From contig CAWGRF010000011.1 of NCBI GenBank assembly GCA_963824935.1, positions 1 through 64,000 of the forward strand: a stretch of DNA of 64,000 bases. Reading direction: 5' to 3'. A program made the position numbers and the translations under genes. Under the pieces are notes generated by a model. It saw nothing but the letters and a program-made list of their open reading frames with translations. It was not told the DNA's origin and did not search any database. Shown here in pieces: positions 36,562-47,815 of this stretch; within the stretch, counting starts at the first letter, position 1, and each line of letters starts with the position of its first letter. Source of the DNA: JACCZX01 sp963824935. Its GTDB lineage: Bacteria > Pseudomonadota > Gammaproteobacteria > Burkholderiales > Burkholderiaceae_F.

Positions 36562-39214
36562 ACCGCGATCGTCACGAGCTTCGGCCGCACTACCTTGGAG
36601 AACTTGACCGGTCGCCCTTGGACGAATTTGAGTACGTTGGCATCCGCCAGCGCGGTAGCGGTAATCGCTGCATCTTCGGCGTGCGCCGGTACGCGAATCG
36701 ACCCGCGAACTTTGCCGTTGACCTGCACGACAAGCTCGATTTCATCCTGCACCAAGGCGGTTTCGTCGACTTGCGGCCACGGCGCATCCAGGATTTCGCC
36801 GTGTTCACGCGCATAACCCAGCTCGTTCCACAGCGTATGAGTGATGTGCGGAGACACCGGATACAGCACGCGTAACAAGATGCCGGTTGCTTCCTTGATG
36901 AGCACTCGGATCGGCCTGACTCGAAGTTGCTTCTTCAAGCGCATTCAGCATCTTCATCGCGGCCGACACGACCGTGTTGTAATGCATTCGCGCGTAGTCG
37001 ATGTCGGCCTGTTTCAAGTTCAGGTGAATCTCACGCCGCAGCTTCTTGTTCGCAGCTGATTCCCGATTCAGCGCGCTTCCGTTGCCGATCGCCTGCCGCC
37101 ACTCGGCACAAAACGCCCATAGCCTGCGCATGAATCGGTACGTGCCGGCGGCGCTTGAATCGGACCACGGCGCGCTTTGATCGGGCGGGCCGGCGTACAT
37201 CACGAACGCACGTGCCGTATCGGCGCCGAATCTGTCAATGATGTCGCGCGGCTCGGCCACGTTGTTCTTGCTCTTGGACATCTTCTCGGTGCCGCCGTAG
37301 AACACGGGCAGGCCGTCCTCTTTCGCCGTCACTTTCAGTCGGACGGCCGCGATCGTCGTACTCGACTTCAATTTCGCTGGGATAAAACCAACGTTTCTTG
37401 CCCGCTTCGTCTTCGCGGAAATAGCAGTCCGCGGTCAGCATGCCTTGCGTGAACAATCGCATGAACGGTTCATCGAACTTGACCATGCCCATGTCGCGCA
37501 TCACCTTGGTCCAGAAGCGCGCGTAGAGCAGGTGCAGAACTGCGTGCTCGACGCCGCCGATGTACTGATCCATCGGCATCCAGTAATCATTGCGCTGATC
37601 GACCATCGCGCTTGCGTTGTCCGGCGAGCAATAACGCATGTAGTACCAGGACGAATCAACGAACGTGTCCATCGTGTCGGTCTCGCGCCGCGCCGGTTTA
37701 CCGCAGCTCGGGCAGTCGAACTTTCAGAAAGGCTCGTACTTGGCGAGCGGGTTGCCGCTGCCGTCGGGCACCAGATCTTCTGGCAGTACGACCGGCAGGT
37801 CCTTCTCCGGAACCGGTACGACGCCGCAGTCGGCGCAGTGAATGATCGGTATCGGCGTGCCCCAGTAGCGCTGGCGCGAAATGCCCCAGTCGCGTAGTCG
37901 CCATTGCACCTGCTTGTCGCCGAAGCCGAGCGCTTTCAAGTCGGCGGCGATCGCATCGACCGCCGCTTCATACATCAGGCCGTTGTACTTGCCCGAATTG
38001 ACGCAGACTCCGTGCTCCTTGTCCGCGTACCACGACTGCCAGGTGTCGGTAGAAAAGTCGAGGACGCCCGCATTTTCTCCGGACTGCGGCGCCAGATGCG
38101 GCGGCACTGCGATCACTTGCTTGACCGGCAGGCCATACTTCTTTGCAAACTCCAGGTCGCGCTCGTCGTGTCCAGGCACGCCCATCAACGCGCCTTCGCC
38201 ATAACCCATCAGCACGTAGTTGGCGATCCAGACTTCGAGCTTCTCACCCGACAGCGGGTGCGTGACAAAAAATCCGGTCGGCACGCCCTTCTTTTCGATC
38301 GTCGCCGCCACGGCTTCGGACACGCCGCCGAGCTTGCACTCATCGATGAAAGCAGCAAGCTTCGGCTTATCGCGCGCGAGCCGCGCAGCAAGCGGGTGCT
38401 CGGCAGCGATCGCGACGAACGTGGCGCCCATGATCGTGTCGGCGCGGGTCGTGAAGACGCGCAGCAGTTTGCGTTCGCCATCGAGCGTGTACGGAAACCC
38501 GAAGTTGACGCCGACACTCTTGCCGATCCAGGCTTCCTGCATTGCGCGCACATGCGGCGGCCACCCTTCGAGCCGTCTTAGATCTTCGAGAAGTTCGTCC
38601 GCGTACTCGGTAATTGCCAGGTAGTAACCGGGAATCTCTCGCTTCTCGACGATCGCGTCCGAGCGCCAGCCGCGCCCGTCGATCACCTGCTCATTCGCAA
38701 GCACCGTTTGATCGACCGGATCCCAGTTGACGACCTGCGTATCGCGATACGCGATGCCTTCTTCCAGCATCTTCAGGAACATCCACTGATTCCATTTGTA
38801 GTAATCCGGCTTGCAGGTGGTGACTTCGCGCGACCAGTCGAGCGCAAGGCCCAAAGGTCCCAACTGCAACTTCATATCCGCGATGTTTGAATAGGTCCAC
38901 TCTGCCGGCGGAACTTTCCTTTCGATCGCGGCGCCTTCAGACGGCAGGCCGAATGCATCCCAGCCCATCGTCGTCATCACGTTATAGCCGCGCATCCGCA
39001 TGATCCGGTACAGCACGTCGCCCAGCGTGTAGTTGCGCACATGGCCCATGTGCAGCTTGCCGCTCGGGTACGGCAGCATCGAGCAGACATAGAACTTCGG
39101 CTTTAGCCGCCCGCTCTTGTCCTTCGCGTGCTCGACCGCGCGATACGCGTCGATGGTCTTCCAATGGCGCTGTGCCTCGGCCTCGATCGTCTGCGGTTCG
39201 TACTTTGGATTCAT
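36558..39214 (-). CDS. leuS: Leucyl-tRNA synthetase LeuS (two frame breaks and one in-frame TGA)
   Basis: Class I synthetase. HIGH appears as HMGH in PYPSGKLHMGHVRNYTLGD, and KMSKS in GGTEKMSKSKNNVAEP. The editing domain includes the Thr-rich VFTTRADTIMGATFVAIAAE. An in-frame TGA at 37724-37726 falls between NPLAKYEPF and KFDCPSCGKPARRETDTMDT, the zinc-like insert expected there. Frame breaks lie near 37345 and 36930. The joined length of about 884 residues is normal. Because leuS is essential and no second copy is visible, the interruptions are probably sequence errors. lptE follows, overlapping by four bases. Confidence 0.92.
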
Positions 39215-39272
39215 CGAACGATTATATGGGTCACGTGGTTGCCCTCAGTTGCCCTTAGACTCGCGCCCTCGT

Positions 39273-42200
39273 ATGAATTTGCTGCAAAACCTCAACGAGC
39301 GGCAGTTGGCCGCGGTCACACTTCCCAATCAATCAGCGCTGATCCTGGCCGGCGCCGGCAGCGGCAAGACGCGCGTGCTGACCACGCGCATCGCGTGGCT
39401 GATTCAAACGGGGCAGGTGTCGCCGCCGGGTGTGCTGGCGGTGACATTCACCAACAAGGCTGCCAGGGAAATGCTGACACGGCTATCGGCGATGCTACCG
39501 ATTAGCACACGCGGCATGTGGATCGGCACTTTTCACGGCCTCTGCAATCGGATGCTGCGCGCGCACTGGCGCGACGCGGGGCTGCCGTCGACGTTTCAGA
39601 TTCTCGACAGCGCCGATCAACTCGGCGCGATCAAGCGGCTGCTGAAGGCCAATAACATCGACGAAGAGCGCTACCCGCCGCGCAACCTGCAGTTGTTCAT
39701 CAACAACGCGAAGGAAGCTGGACTGCGGGCTCAGGCGGTCGAAGTCAACGACGAGTACAACCGCAGGTTCGTCGAGCTGTACGCGTTGTATGACGCACAG
39801 TGCAATCGCGAAGGCGTTGTCGACTTTGCCGAGTTGCTGTTGCGCTGCTATGAATTGCTCAATCGCAATGAAGTCCTGCGCGAGCACTATCAGAGCCGGT
39901 TCCGTCACATCCTCGTCGATGAATTTCAGGATACGAACCGCCTGCAATACGCATGGCTAAAGCTGCTCGCCGGCAGTAGCAGCGTCGTTTTTGCGGTCGG
40001 CGACGACGATCAATGCGTGTTGGTCGGCACCGAAGTCATGATGGCTGATGGCACGGTCAAGCCGGTGGAGCAGATCCGCGTCGGCAACATCGTCAAGTCA
40101 TTTGTCGGCGGCGGCAAACTCGGTGACGCGCGCGTCTGGCGTGTGCACTACCGAACCGAACAGACGCGGCTCGTCACGATCCGAACGCAAAAGGGCAGAA
40201 CGCTGACGACCACTCCCGAGCACGTGCATTTCGCCGGCTACGCGGTCGGCCATATGCCGGCGCGATTCTTTCTTTACATGATGCATAAGCCGGGGGTTGG
40301 ATATCGGCTCGCAGTCTCGGGTCATCGGCGCGCGCGGCACAGCAAGTATCTCCCGCCCGGGTTTCGCTATCGCGCCCGCAAGGAAGGTGGGGAACAAATC
40401 TGGATCATCGGCACCTACGAAGGAACAGTCGAAGCGCACGAGGATCTGGCGGTGATGTCGCTTAAGTACGGCCTGCCGATGCGCGCATTCACCGCGGGCC
40501 GCAAGCGCAAGGGCGAACCTGCAGTGCCGCGCGAATTCTTCGAATTGAACACCGAGCGCTCCGCCAAATGGTTACTGGCCGATCGCGGTCTCGCATTCGA
40601 GCATCCTGACGACCGGCGCCGACCGTCGTTCGGTGATGAGGGCGATGTAATCGTCAGCATGTGCAGCGACTCGCGACGTGGCAAACCCGACCATCGGATC
40701 TACGCGCGCACATGCAATGAGAAAGCAATGCAGCAGGCGGTGGAGGCGGGCTTTGTGATGAAGCCCATGCTCGAGGGCAAGGGCGGCTGGGTTGCCAAAT
40801 TCTGGCGGCGCGAACTTGGAGATGCGATTGCCGAAGCGTCGCGGCTGCGCGCCATTTTGGGCGGGCGCCTGATGCAACGCGCACGCATGGGTAAGGGCTA
40901 CCTGCCGTTGGTTCAGGCGCAGTACGTGCGCGCCGGCATGGCGGTGGCCGATGCCAAGGGTACGTATGACATCGTGCGCGAGGTGGAACTGCACGACGTT
41001 GCGTCATGCACGGTATACGACCTCGATGTCGAAGACTCACACAACTTCATTGCCAACGGCATCTGTACGCATAACTCGATCTACGCATTTCGGGGTGCCA
41101 ATGTCGGCAACATGGCCGACTTTGAGCGCGAATTCAGGGTGCCGAACCTGATCAAGCTCGAGCAGAACTATCGCTCGGGAGGCCACATTCTTAACGCAGC
41201 CAACGCGCTGATCGCCAACAATCAGCGGCGCCTCGGCAAGGACCTGTGGACCGACGCGGGCGAGGGCGAACCGGTGCGCATCTTTGAAGCGCAGACCGAC
41301 GGGTACGAGGCGGCGTGGCTGGTCGATGAGGTAAAGAGCTTGATTGCCGAAGGGCACGTGCGCTCCGACATCGCCGTGCTGTACCGCTCGAATGCGCAAT
41401 CACGCGTAATCGAGCACGCGCTGTTTAACGCGGCGATTCCGTATCGCGTCTACGGGGGCTTGAGATTCTTCGAGCGCGCCGAAGTCAAGCATGCGCTCGC
41501 CTATCTGCGTCTGATCGAGAACCCGTCCGATGACACCGCGTTCCTGCGCGTCGTCAACTTCCCGCCGCGCGGAATCGGCGCCCGCACGCTCGAGCAGTTG
41601 AGTGACGCAGCGCGCGCCGGCGGGCAGACGCTGTATGCGGCAGTCGGCGCAATGAGCGGCAGGACCGGCATCGCCCTGTCGGCATTCGTCAAGCTGATCG
41701 ACACGTTGCGTGCCGGCACGTCCAGCCTGCCGCTATCCGAGATCGTCGATGCAGTGATTCACCAAAGCGGACTGATCGCACACTATCAGGCGGAGAAGGA
41801 AGGTCAGGAGCGGATCGAGAATCTGAACGAGCTGGTCAACGCCGCGGCGGCATTCGTGATGGAGGAGGGGTACGCCGCCGACACTCCCGGAGCGCAAGGC
41901 GACGCCGAGGCCGCGCTGCTTTCACCACTCGCTGGCTTCCTGTCGCATGCCTCGCTCGAAGCCGGCGACAACCAGGCCGAGGCGGGGCAGGATGCGCTGC
42001 AACTGATGACGGTGCATTCGGCCAAGGGCCTCGAGTTTTACGCGGTGTTTATCACCGGACTCGAAGAAGGGCTGTTCCCGCATGAGAACAGCATGAACGA
42101 AGCCGGTGGTCCGGAAGAGGAGCGGCGCCTGATGTATGTGGCGATCACGCGTGCGCGACAGCGGCTGTACATCAGCTTTGCGCAGAACCCGGCTGCTGCA

Positions 42201-42528
42201 CGGCTACACGCGTTACGGAATCAAGTCCCGCTTTATCCAAGAGCTACCCGAAGGCGCAGTCAAATGGCTGACGCCGCGCGTACGAGCGGGTACCGGTGGG
42301 CGCTTTGGTCAGTGGCACGATGGCGGACTCGCGCCGGCAGTCCCCACCGCAATGGCTCGCGCGAAGACCACGCACGGCTATCGCATCGGTCAGTCGGTCA
42401 ATCACGCGCGATTCGGCGAAGGTGTGGTCATTAATCTCGAAGGCAGTGGCGACGATGCGCGGGCGCAGGTCAACTTCGGGCCCCAGGGAGTGAAGTGGCT
42501 GCAGCTCGCGATCGCAAAGTTAACCTGA
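39273..42528 (+). CDS. uvrD: UvrD-family DNA helicase II with an in-frame intein (one frame break)
   Basis: ATG 39273 starts MNLLQNLNERQLAAVTLPNQ. Helicase motifs: Walker A GAGSGKT, motif Ia VTFTNKAAREM, motif II VDEFQDTN, and GDDDQ/SIYAFRGAN split by the intein at 40014-41075. Later motifs include LMTVHSAKGLEFYAVFITGL and MYVAITRARQRLYISFA. One inserted A near 42190 shifts the frame; the second frame gives YGIKSRFIQELP and the UvrD C-terminal VNHARFGEGVVINLEGSG domain that binds RNA polymerase. Without the intein the protein is about 730 residues. ANVGNMADFE and the C-terminus favour UvrD over Rep or PcrA. It divergently faces leuS. Confidence 0.92.
40014..41075 (+). other. Intein inserted in UvrD motif III, between GDDDQ and SIYAFRGA
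   Basis: 354 codons in frame, beginning Cys (CVLVGTEVMMADGTVKPVEQ, block A) and ending in His-Asn (block G) before extein Ser. Block B is TTTPEHVHFAG with the TxxH histidine; block F is YDLDVEDSHNFIANGICTHN. All splicing residues are present, so self-excision should restore GDDDQSIYAFRGA. The roughly 200-residue middle (including HEDLAVMSLKYGLPMRAF and LAFEHPDDRRRPSF) resembles the centre of inteins I recall from actinobacterial helicases. I see no LAGLIDADG motif, so endonuclease activity is uncertain. Confidence 0.92.
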
Positions 42529-42545
42529 AAGGCGGAGGATATTGC

Positions 42546-42923
42546 ATGAACAAGGAAACTGTTTCGACTTCCGACGCGCCATCGGCGATAGGGCCTTACT
42601 CTCAAGCGGTCAAGACCGGCCTGGTTGTCTTTACCTCGGGTCAGATCGGTCTAGAACCTGCCTCCGGTCAACTGGTCCAGGACTTTGAAGCCCAGGTTAG
42701 GCAGGCGTTCAAGAATCTGGCCGCGGTGGCAAGAGCTAGCGGCGGATCGCTGGCCAACGCAGTGAAGTTCACGTTGTTCCTAACCGACCTCGGGCAGTTT
42801 GCGAAGGCAAATGCGATCATGGGCGAAGTGGTTCCCAAGCCGTATCCGGCACGCTCAACCGTCGGCGTAGCCAGTTTGCCGCGCGGCGCGCAGTTCGAGG
42901 TCGAAGCGATTCTGGTCTTGTAG
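42546..42923 (+). CDS. RidA/YjgF-family enamine/imine deaminase
   Basis: 125 residues from ATG 42546, preceded by GGCGGAGGAT. IGPYSQAVKTGLVVFTSGQI near residue 16 and the catalytic Arg in YPARSTVGVASLPRGAQFEV are the family markers. It hydrolyses reactive enamine and imine intermediates released by PLP enzymes. It lies between uvrD and recG, ending two bases before the recG start codon. Confidence 0.93.
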   Translation: MNKETVSTSDAPSAIGPYSQAVKTGLVVFTSGQIGLEPASGQLVQDFEAQVRQAFKNLAAVARASGGSLANAVKFTLFLTDLGQFAKANAIMGEVVPKPYPARSTVGVASLPRGAQFEVEAILVL

Positions 42924-44988
42924 TTGACGTTGGCCGCTCGCAAACCTCGCGCAACCGAAGCAGAAGCTGCAGCGAGCAAGACGATCGCGGCGCGACTGTC
43001 GCGCGCATGTCTTACGTCCGACTGGGATTTCGTATTGCACCTGCCGCTGCGCTACGAGGATGAAACGCGCATCACACCGATTGCGCAACTGAGGGCGGGC
43101 GAGGAAGCGCAGGTGGAAGCCGAAGTGATCGCGGCCGATGTTGTCTATCGCGGCAGGCGGCAGTTACGCGTCACCGTGCGCGACGACACAGGCCAGCTTG
43201 TATTGCGATTCCTCAATTTCTACTCATCGCAAATCAAGCAGATGGACGTGGGCCGTCGGCTTCGTATCTTTGGCCTCGTGCGCGGTGGATTGGCCGGCGA
43301 TGAAATGATTCACCCGAGAGTCCGCGCAAGCGACACCACGAATCCTTTGCCACGATCGTTGACGCCGGTCTATCCGTCGCCCGAAGGCATACCGCAGTCC
43401 TGGCTGCGCAAGCGAATTGATCGCGCGCTGCGCGATGTCGATATCGAGGAAGTCATGCCCGCGGCAATGCTTGCACGCCATCAACTGGCGGGACTCAAGA
43501 ATTCACTCGAGCGGTTGCATCGTCCGCCACCGGATGCGGACGCGCTCGCGTTCGAGCAGCGCACCGATCCGGCGTGGCGTCGGCTGATGTTCGACGAATT
43601 GCTGGCGCAGCAACTTGCGTTGCGGTCGGCGCGCGAAGCGCGCGCCGACCGCCGTGCGCACGCACTCGCGAGACAAGGGTCGACCGGCGCGCAACTGCTC
43701 GGGCAGTTGCCGTTCAGCTTGACCGGGGCTCAGCAGCGTGTGTGGAGTGAGATTGAGCGCGACCTCGCAAGAGAGCAGCCGATGCACCGGCTGCTGCAAG
43801 GAGATGTCGGCAGCGGTAAGACGGTGGTCGCCGCGCTGGCCGCGGCGCGCGCGATCGACAGCGGATTTCAGGCTGCGCTAATGGCGCCGACCGAGATTCT
43901 GGCGGAGCAGCACTTTCGCAAAATCGCCGAGTGGCTTGCGCCGCTCGGAGTGAAGATCGAGTGGCTCACCGGACGTCTGACACCGGCGGCCAAGCGCGCG
44001 GTGCAGGGCGCGGTCGGGACTGGACACGCGCAGCTGATCGTCGGCACACATGCGTTGATTCAGGAAGCTGTGGCGTTCGCACGCCTGGGTCTGGCGATCG
44101 TCGATGAGCAGCACCGCTTCGGCGTTGCGCAGCGACTCGCGCTGCGCGGCGATGCGACAGCGCATGCGCCGCACCTCTTGATGCTGTCGGCGACGCCGAT
44201 TCCGCGCACGCTGGCAATGAGCTATCTCGCCGATCTCGACGTGTCGGTCATCGATGAACTGCCCCCCGGCCGCCGGCCGGTCGTTACCAAGCTGGTATCG
44301 ACACGCCGGCGCGAGGAAGTAATGCAACGCATACGCGCTGACGTGGCGGCCGGCCGGCAGTCGTACTGGGTGTGTCCGCTGATCGAATCGAGCGAAGTGG
44401 TTGAAGTGGCAGCGGCAACGGAGACGTTTGAACGTATCTCGGAGATGCTGCCGGACTTGCGTATCGGCTTGTTGCATGGACAACTTCCACCTGCACAGAA
44501 AACCGAAGTGATGCAGCGCTTCATGCAACGTCAACTCGACGTGCTGGTCGCCACGACCGTCATTGAAGTCGGTGTCGACGTGCCGAATGCAACGTTAATG
44601 GTGATCGAGCACGCGGAGCGCTTCGGCCTCGCGCAGTTGCATCAATTGCGCGGTCGAGTGGGGCGGGGCTGGCGATCAGAGTTTCTGCATCCTGCTGTTC
44701 GACGAGCCGCTATCCGAGCCTGCGCGCGAGCGGCTGAAAGTGATCTACGAAACGAACGACGGGTTCGAGGTCGCGCGGCGCGACCTTATGATGCGCGGCC
44801 CGGGTGAGTTTCTAGGTGCGCGTCAGTCAGGCATGCCACTGCTGCGCTTTGCCGACTTGCAGCGCGATGCGGCGCTGGTAGAAAAGGCGCGCGCCGCTGC
44901 GACCGAACTGCTTGCGGAGGATCCCACAGCGGCCGGGCAACATGTTCAACGCTGGTATTCCGGTTCGCATGAGTATTTGACCGCATGA
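42924..44988 (+). CDS. recG: ATP-dependent DNA helicase RecG (one frame break)
   Basis: Fork-reversal helicase. TTG 42924 is the best start (MTLAARKPRATEAEAAASKT). The N-terminal wedge domain includes FYSSQIKQMDVGRRLRIFGL. Helicase motifs are LLQGDVGSGKTVVAALAAAR, VDEQHRFGVAQR and LMLSATPIPRTLAMS. After LHQLRGRVGRG the frame shifts near 44670; the next frame restores FDEPLSEPARERLKVIYETN and MRGPGEFLGARQSGMPLLRF. Joined length is about 687 residues. It overlaps oxyR by four bases. Confidence 0.92.
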
Positions 44989-45932
44989 CATTGACCGAAC
45001 TTCGCTACGTCGTCGCCGTGGCTCGCGAACGGCATTTCGGCCGCGCGGCCGAAGCATGCTTCGTCAGCCAACCCACGTTGTCGGTGGCGATCAAGAAGCT
45101 CGAGGATGAATTGGGGACGCAAATTTTCGAGCGTCGCACCAACGATGTGACGATGACGCCAGCTGGGGAACGCATTGTCGGACAAGCGCAGCGCACGCTG
45201 GACGAAGCAGGCCGCATCAAGGAGATCGCGCGGCAAGGGAAGGATCCATTGTCGGGCCCTCTCCAGTTAGGCGTCATTTACACGATCGGTCCATACCTGT
45301 TGCCAGCTCTGGTGCGCCAGTTGTTAAGAGACGCGCCGCAGATGCCTCTGCTGCTGACCGAGAACTTCACCGTCAAATTGATCGACCTGCTGAAAAACGG
45401 CGAGATCGACGTGGCAATCATGGCGCTACCGTTGCCTGAGTCCGGCCTGGTGGTGCAGCCGGTCTACGACGAGCCGTTTGTCGTGGCGGTTCCACGCTTG
45501 CATCCGTGGGCGAAGCGCAAGGCGATCCCAAGCGAGGATCTGAAGAAGGAGACGATGCTGCTGCTCGGTACCGGTCATTGCTTTCGCGATCAGGTCCTCG
45601 AAGTGTGCCCCGAGTTATCGCGCTTCTCATCGTCGGCCGAAGGAATTCAGAAAACGTTCGAAGGCTCGTCGCTCGAAACGATCCGGCACATGGTGGGCTC
45701 GGGGCTCGGCGTCACGGTGCTGCCGATGACATCGATACCCGAGAAGCCGCCGCGCGATTCGCTGCTTGCTTATGTCCCGTTCAAGCCGTCGGCGCCCGAT
45801 CGCCGCGTCGTGCTCGCGTGGCGCAAGTCATTTACCCGCACCCCGGCCATCGAAGCGGTGCGGCAGTCGGTGCTCAAGTGCCCGCTGTACGGTGTGACGA
45901 AGCTGCCGGACGCGCGCGTCGAAACAGCGTGA
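44985..45932 (+). CDS. oxyR: LysR-type peroxide sensor OxyR
   Basis: 315 residues. N-terminal helix-turn-helix: ELRYVVAVARERHFGRAAEA, CFVSQPTLSVAIKKLEDELG. The redox cysteines lie in GTGHCFRDQVLEVCPELSRF, matching Cys199 and Cys208 of E. coli OxyR, so H2O2 sensing by disulfide formation is expected. It overlaps recG (ATGA), an arrangement seen in other betaproteobacteria. Its likely targets in the window would be peroxide genes such as GPx, but no site was identified. Confidence 0.94.
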   Translation: MTLTELRYVVAVARERHFGRAAEACFVSQPTLSVAIKKLEDELGTQIFERRTNDVTMTPAGERIVGQAQRTLDEAGRIKEIARQGKDPLSGPLQLGVIYTIGPYLLPALVRQLLRDAPQMPLLLTENFTVKLIDLLKNGEIDVAIMALPLPESGLVVQPVYDEPFVVAVPRLHPWAKRKAIPSEDLKKETMLLLGTGHCFRDQVLEVCPELSRFSSSAEGIQKTFEGSSLETIRHMVGSGLGVTVLPMTSIPEKPPRDSLLAYVPFKPSAPDRRVVLAWRKSFTRTPAIEAVRQSVLKCPLYGVTKLPDARVETA

Positions 45933-46023
45933 GTGGCGACGAAGATGAAAGACAAGAACACGGCATGGATGTTGCGCTGTCGTGTTGAAATAAGATCGTC
46001 GAGGCTAACCGGAACGCATCACG

Positions 46024-46590
46024 ATGGAGTTTCTCGACGCAGTACAGATCAAGCGGCACCGGCTCACGGTCGAGCAGTATCACCGCATGGTAGAGGCCGG
46101 CGTCATCGTGCCGGATGCGCGGGTTGAGCTGATCGAGGGCAATGTGATTGAGATGGCGCCAATAGGACCCCGCCATCACGCCGCTGTTATCCGGCTGACT
46201 CGGTTGCTCGCACAGGCATTGAACGATCGCGCAATCCTTTCGACCAGACTGCCCATACGGCTGGACGACATGACCGAAACCAAGCCGGACCTCGCGATCT
46301 ACAAACGCTGCGATGACTTTTATGCCAATGCGCTGCCGACTGGCACAGATGCATTGCTGGTCATCGAGATCTCCGACACCCAGCTGGACTACGACGTGCG
46401 CGTTAAAGGGCCGCTTTATGCGCGACATGGTGTGCCCGCGTACTGGATCTTCGATCTGCCGGCGCGCGCGCTGCGTTATTTCCGCGCTCCGCGCGGCGAT
46501 GCCTACACCGACGTCATGGCGCTCGAAACGCCGGATGTCGTCACGCTGCCCGGACTCAATATCCGCGTCGACTTAGCTGGAGTGCTGTAG
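46024..46590 (+). CDS. Uma2-family putative PD-(D/E)XK nuclease (DUF820)
   Basis: 188 residues. RLTVEQYHRMVEAGVIVPDA and RVELIEGNVIEMAPIGPRHH open the family fold; the nuclease core is ETKPDLAIYK, then LLVIEISDTQLDYDVRVKGP, with PD and ExS replacing the classical ExK. YARHGVPAYWIFDLPARALR follows. Uma2 proteins are abundant in cyanobacteria and scattered elsewhere; their targets are unknown. It overlaps the end of convergent glcF by 18 bases. Confidence 0.88.
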   Translation: MEFLDAVQIKRHRLTVEQYHRMVEAGVIVPDARVELIEGNVIEMAPIGPRHHAAVIRLTRLLAQALNDRAILSTRLPIRLDDMTETKPDLAIYKRCDDFYANALPTGTDALLVIEISDTQLDYDVRVKGPLYARHGVPAYWIFDLPARALRYFRAPRGDAYTDVMALETPDVVTLPGLNIRVDLAGVL

Positions 46591-47814
46591 CCGCTCGTCG
46601 AGCCACTCGATCCAATGCATCACGCGCGTCGTCGTGCCGCTGGCCAGATGCGTGATGCAACCGATATTCGCCGACAGAATCACGTCGGGTTGTGCCGCCT
46701 GAAGATGGCCGAGCTTGCGGTCGCGCAGCTGATAAGCGAGCTCGGGTTGCAGCACCGAATACGTTCCTGCCGACCCGCAGCACATGTGGCTCTCGGCAAG
46801 CGGCGCGACCTGAGCGCCGAGTGATGTGAGCAGGTTCTCGACGACGCCACGAATTTGCTGCCCGTGCTGCAACGTGCACGGCGGATGAAAAACAACCTTG
46901 CTGTTTGCACGCGCCCCGGCCTTCATTTGTAGCTGCGCAGCGAAGGACGGCAACAAGTCAGCCAGATCCTTGGTCATCGCGCTGATTCGGCGCGCCTTGG
47001 CCGCGTACGCCGGATCGTGCGCAAGCAAGTAGCCATACTCCTTGACCTGAACGCCGCAGCCGCTGGCATTCATCACGATCGCCGTCAGACCATCTTCCTC
47101 AGCGTGCTGCACATAGGGCCACCACGCGTCGACGTTGCGCCGGGCGTCGGCCAGCCCACCGTCGTGATCGTTCAAGTGATAGCGGATCGCGCCGCAGCAG
47201 CCGGCCGCTGCCGGCCGCAACGTTTCGATGCCGAGCGCGTCGAGCACGCGCGCGGTCGCCGTATTGATGTTCGGCGCCATCGATGGCTGCACGCAACCCT
47301 CTAGCAACAGCACTTTGCGTTCGTGTGAACGCGTTGGCCACCGACCGGCGTGCACGTGCGGTGGCACCTTGTTTTTTATCGATTGCGGCAGCCACGGTCG
47401 CAACATTTGTCCCAATCGCATCGCCGGTCCAAACAGCGCGCTGGTGAGGCCTTCCTTTAACGCGATTCGCGCGAGGCGATCACTGGCAGGACGCGGCACA
47501 TGATCGTCGACAATCTTGCGTCCGATATCGACCAACCTGCCGTACTGCACGCCCGAAGGGCATGTGGTTTCGCAATTGCGGCAAGTCAGGCAGCGATCCA
47601 GATGCAGCTGCGTCTTGGCAGTGACGTCATGGCCTTCGAGCACCTGCTTGATCAGATAAATGCGACCGCGCGGTCCATCGAGCTCGTCGCCGAGCAGCTG
47701 GTATGTAGGGCAAGTCGCAGTGCAGAAGCCGCAATGCACGCACCTGCGCAGGATTGCGTCGGCCTCCTTGCCGGCCGGCGTGTCCTTGACGAAAGCGGCG
47801 AGGGCGGTTTGCAT
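46573..47814 (-). CDS. glcF: Glycolate oxidase iron-sulfur subunit GlcF
   Basis: 413 residues from ATG 47814 (MQTALAAFVKDTPAGKEADA). Two 4Fe-4S motifs are present, CVHCGFCTATCPTYQ near residue 24 and CLTCRNCETTCPSGVQ near 76, followed by two CCG domains (GCCGAIRYHLNDHDGG and CCGSAGTYSVLQ). It carries electrons from the GlcDE flavoproteins to the membrane, oxidising glycolate to glyoxylate. Starts one base after the glcE stop. Confidence 0.94.
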   Translation of the reverse strand: MQTALAAFVKDTPAGKEADAILRRCVHCGFCTATCPTYQLLGDELDGPRGRIYLIKQVLEGHDVTAKTQLHLDRCLTCRNCETTCPSGVQYGRLVDIGRKIVDDHVPRPASDRLARIALKEGLTSALFGPAMRLGQMLRPWLPQSIKNKVPPHVHAGRWPTRSHERKVLLLEGCVQPSMAPNINTATARVLDALGIETLRPAAAGCCGAIRYHLNDHDGGLADARRNVDAWWPYVQHAEEDGLTAIVMNASGCGVQVKEYGYLLAHDPAYAAKARRISAMTKDLADLLPSFAAQLQMKAGARANSKVVFHPPCTLQHGQQIRGVVENLLTSLGAQVAPLAESHMCCGSAGTYSVLQPELAYQLRDRKLGHLQAAQPDVILSANIGCITHLASGTTTRVMHWIEWLDERLQHSS

Positions 47815-47815
47815 T

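Noticed and set aside
37724..37726. Selenocysteine or stop-codon recoding at the leuS TGA.
   Set aside because: No SECIS-like hairpin is evident, LeuS has no selenoprotein form, and many nearby indels make sequence error simpler.
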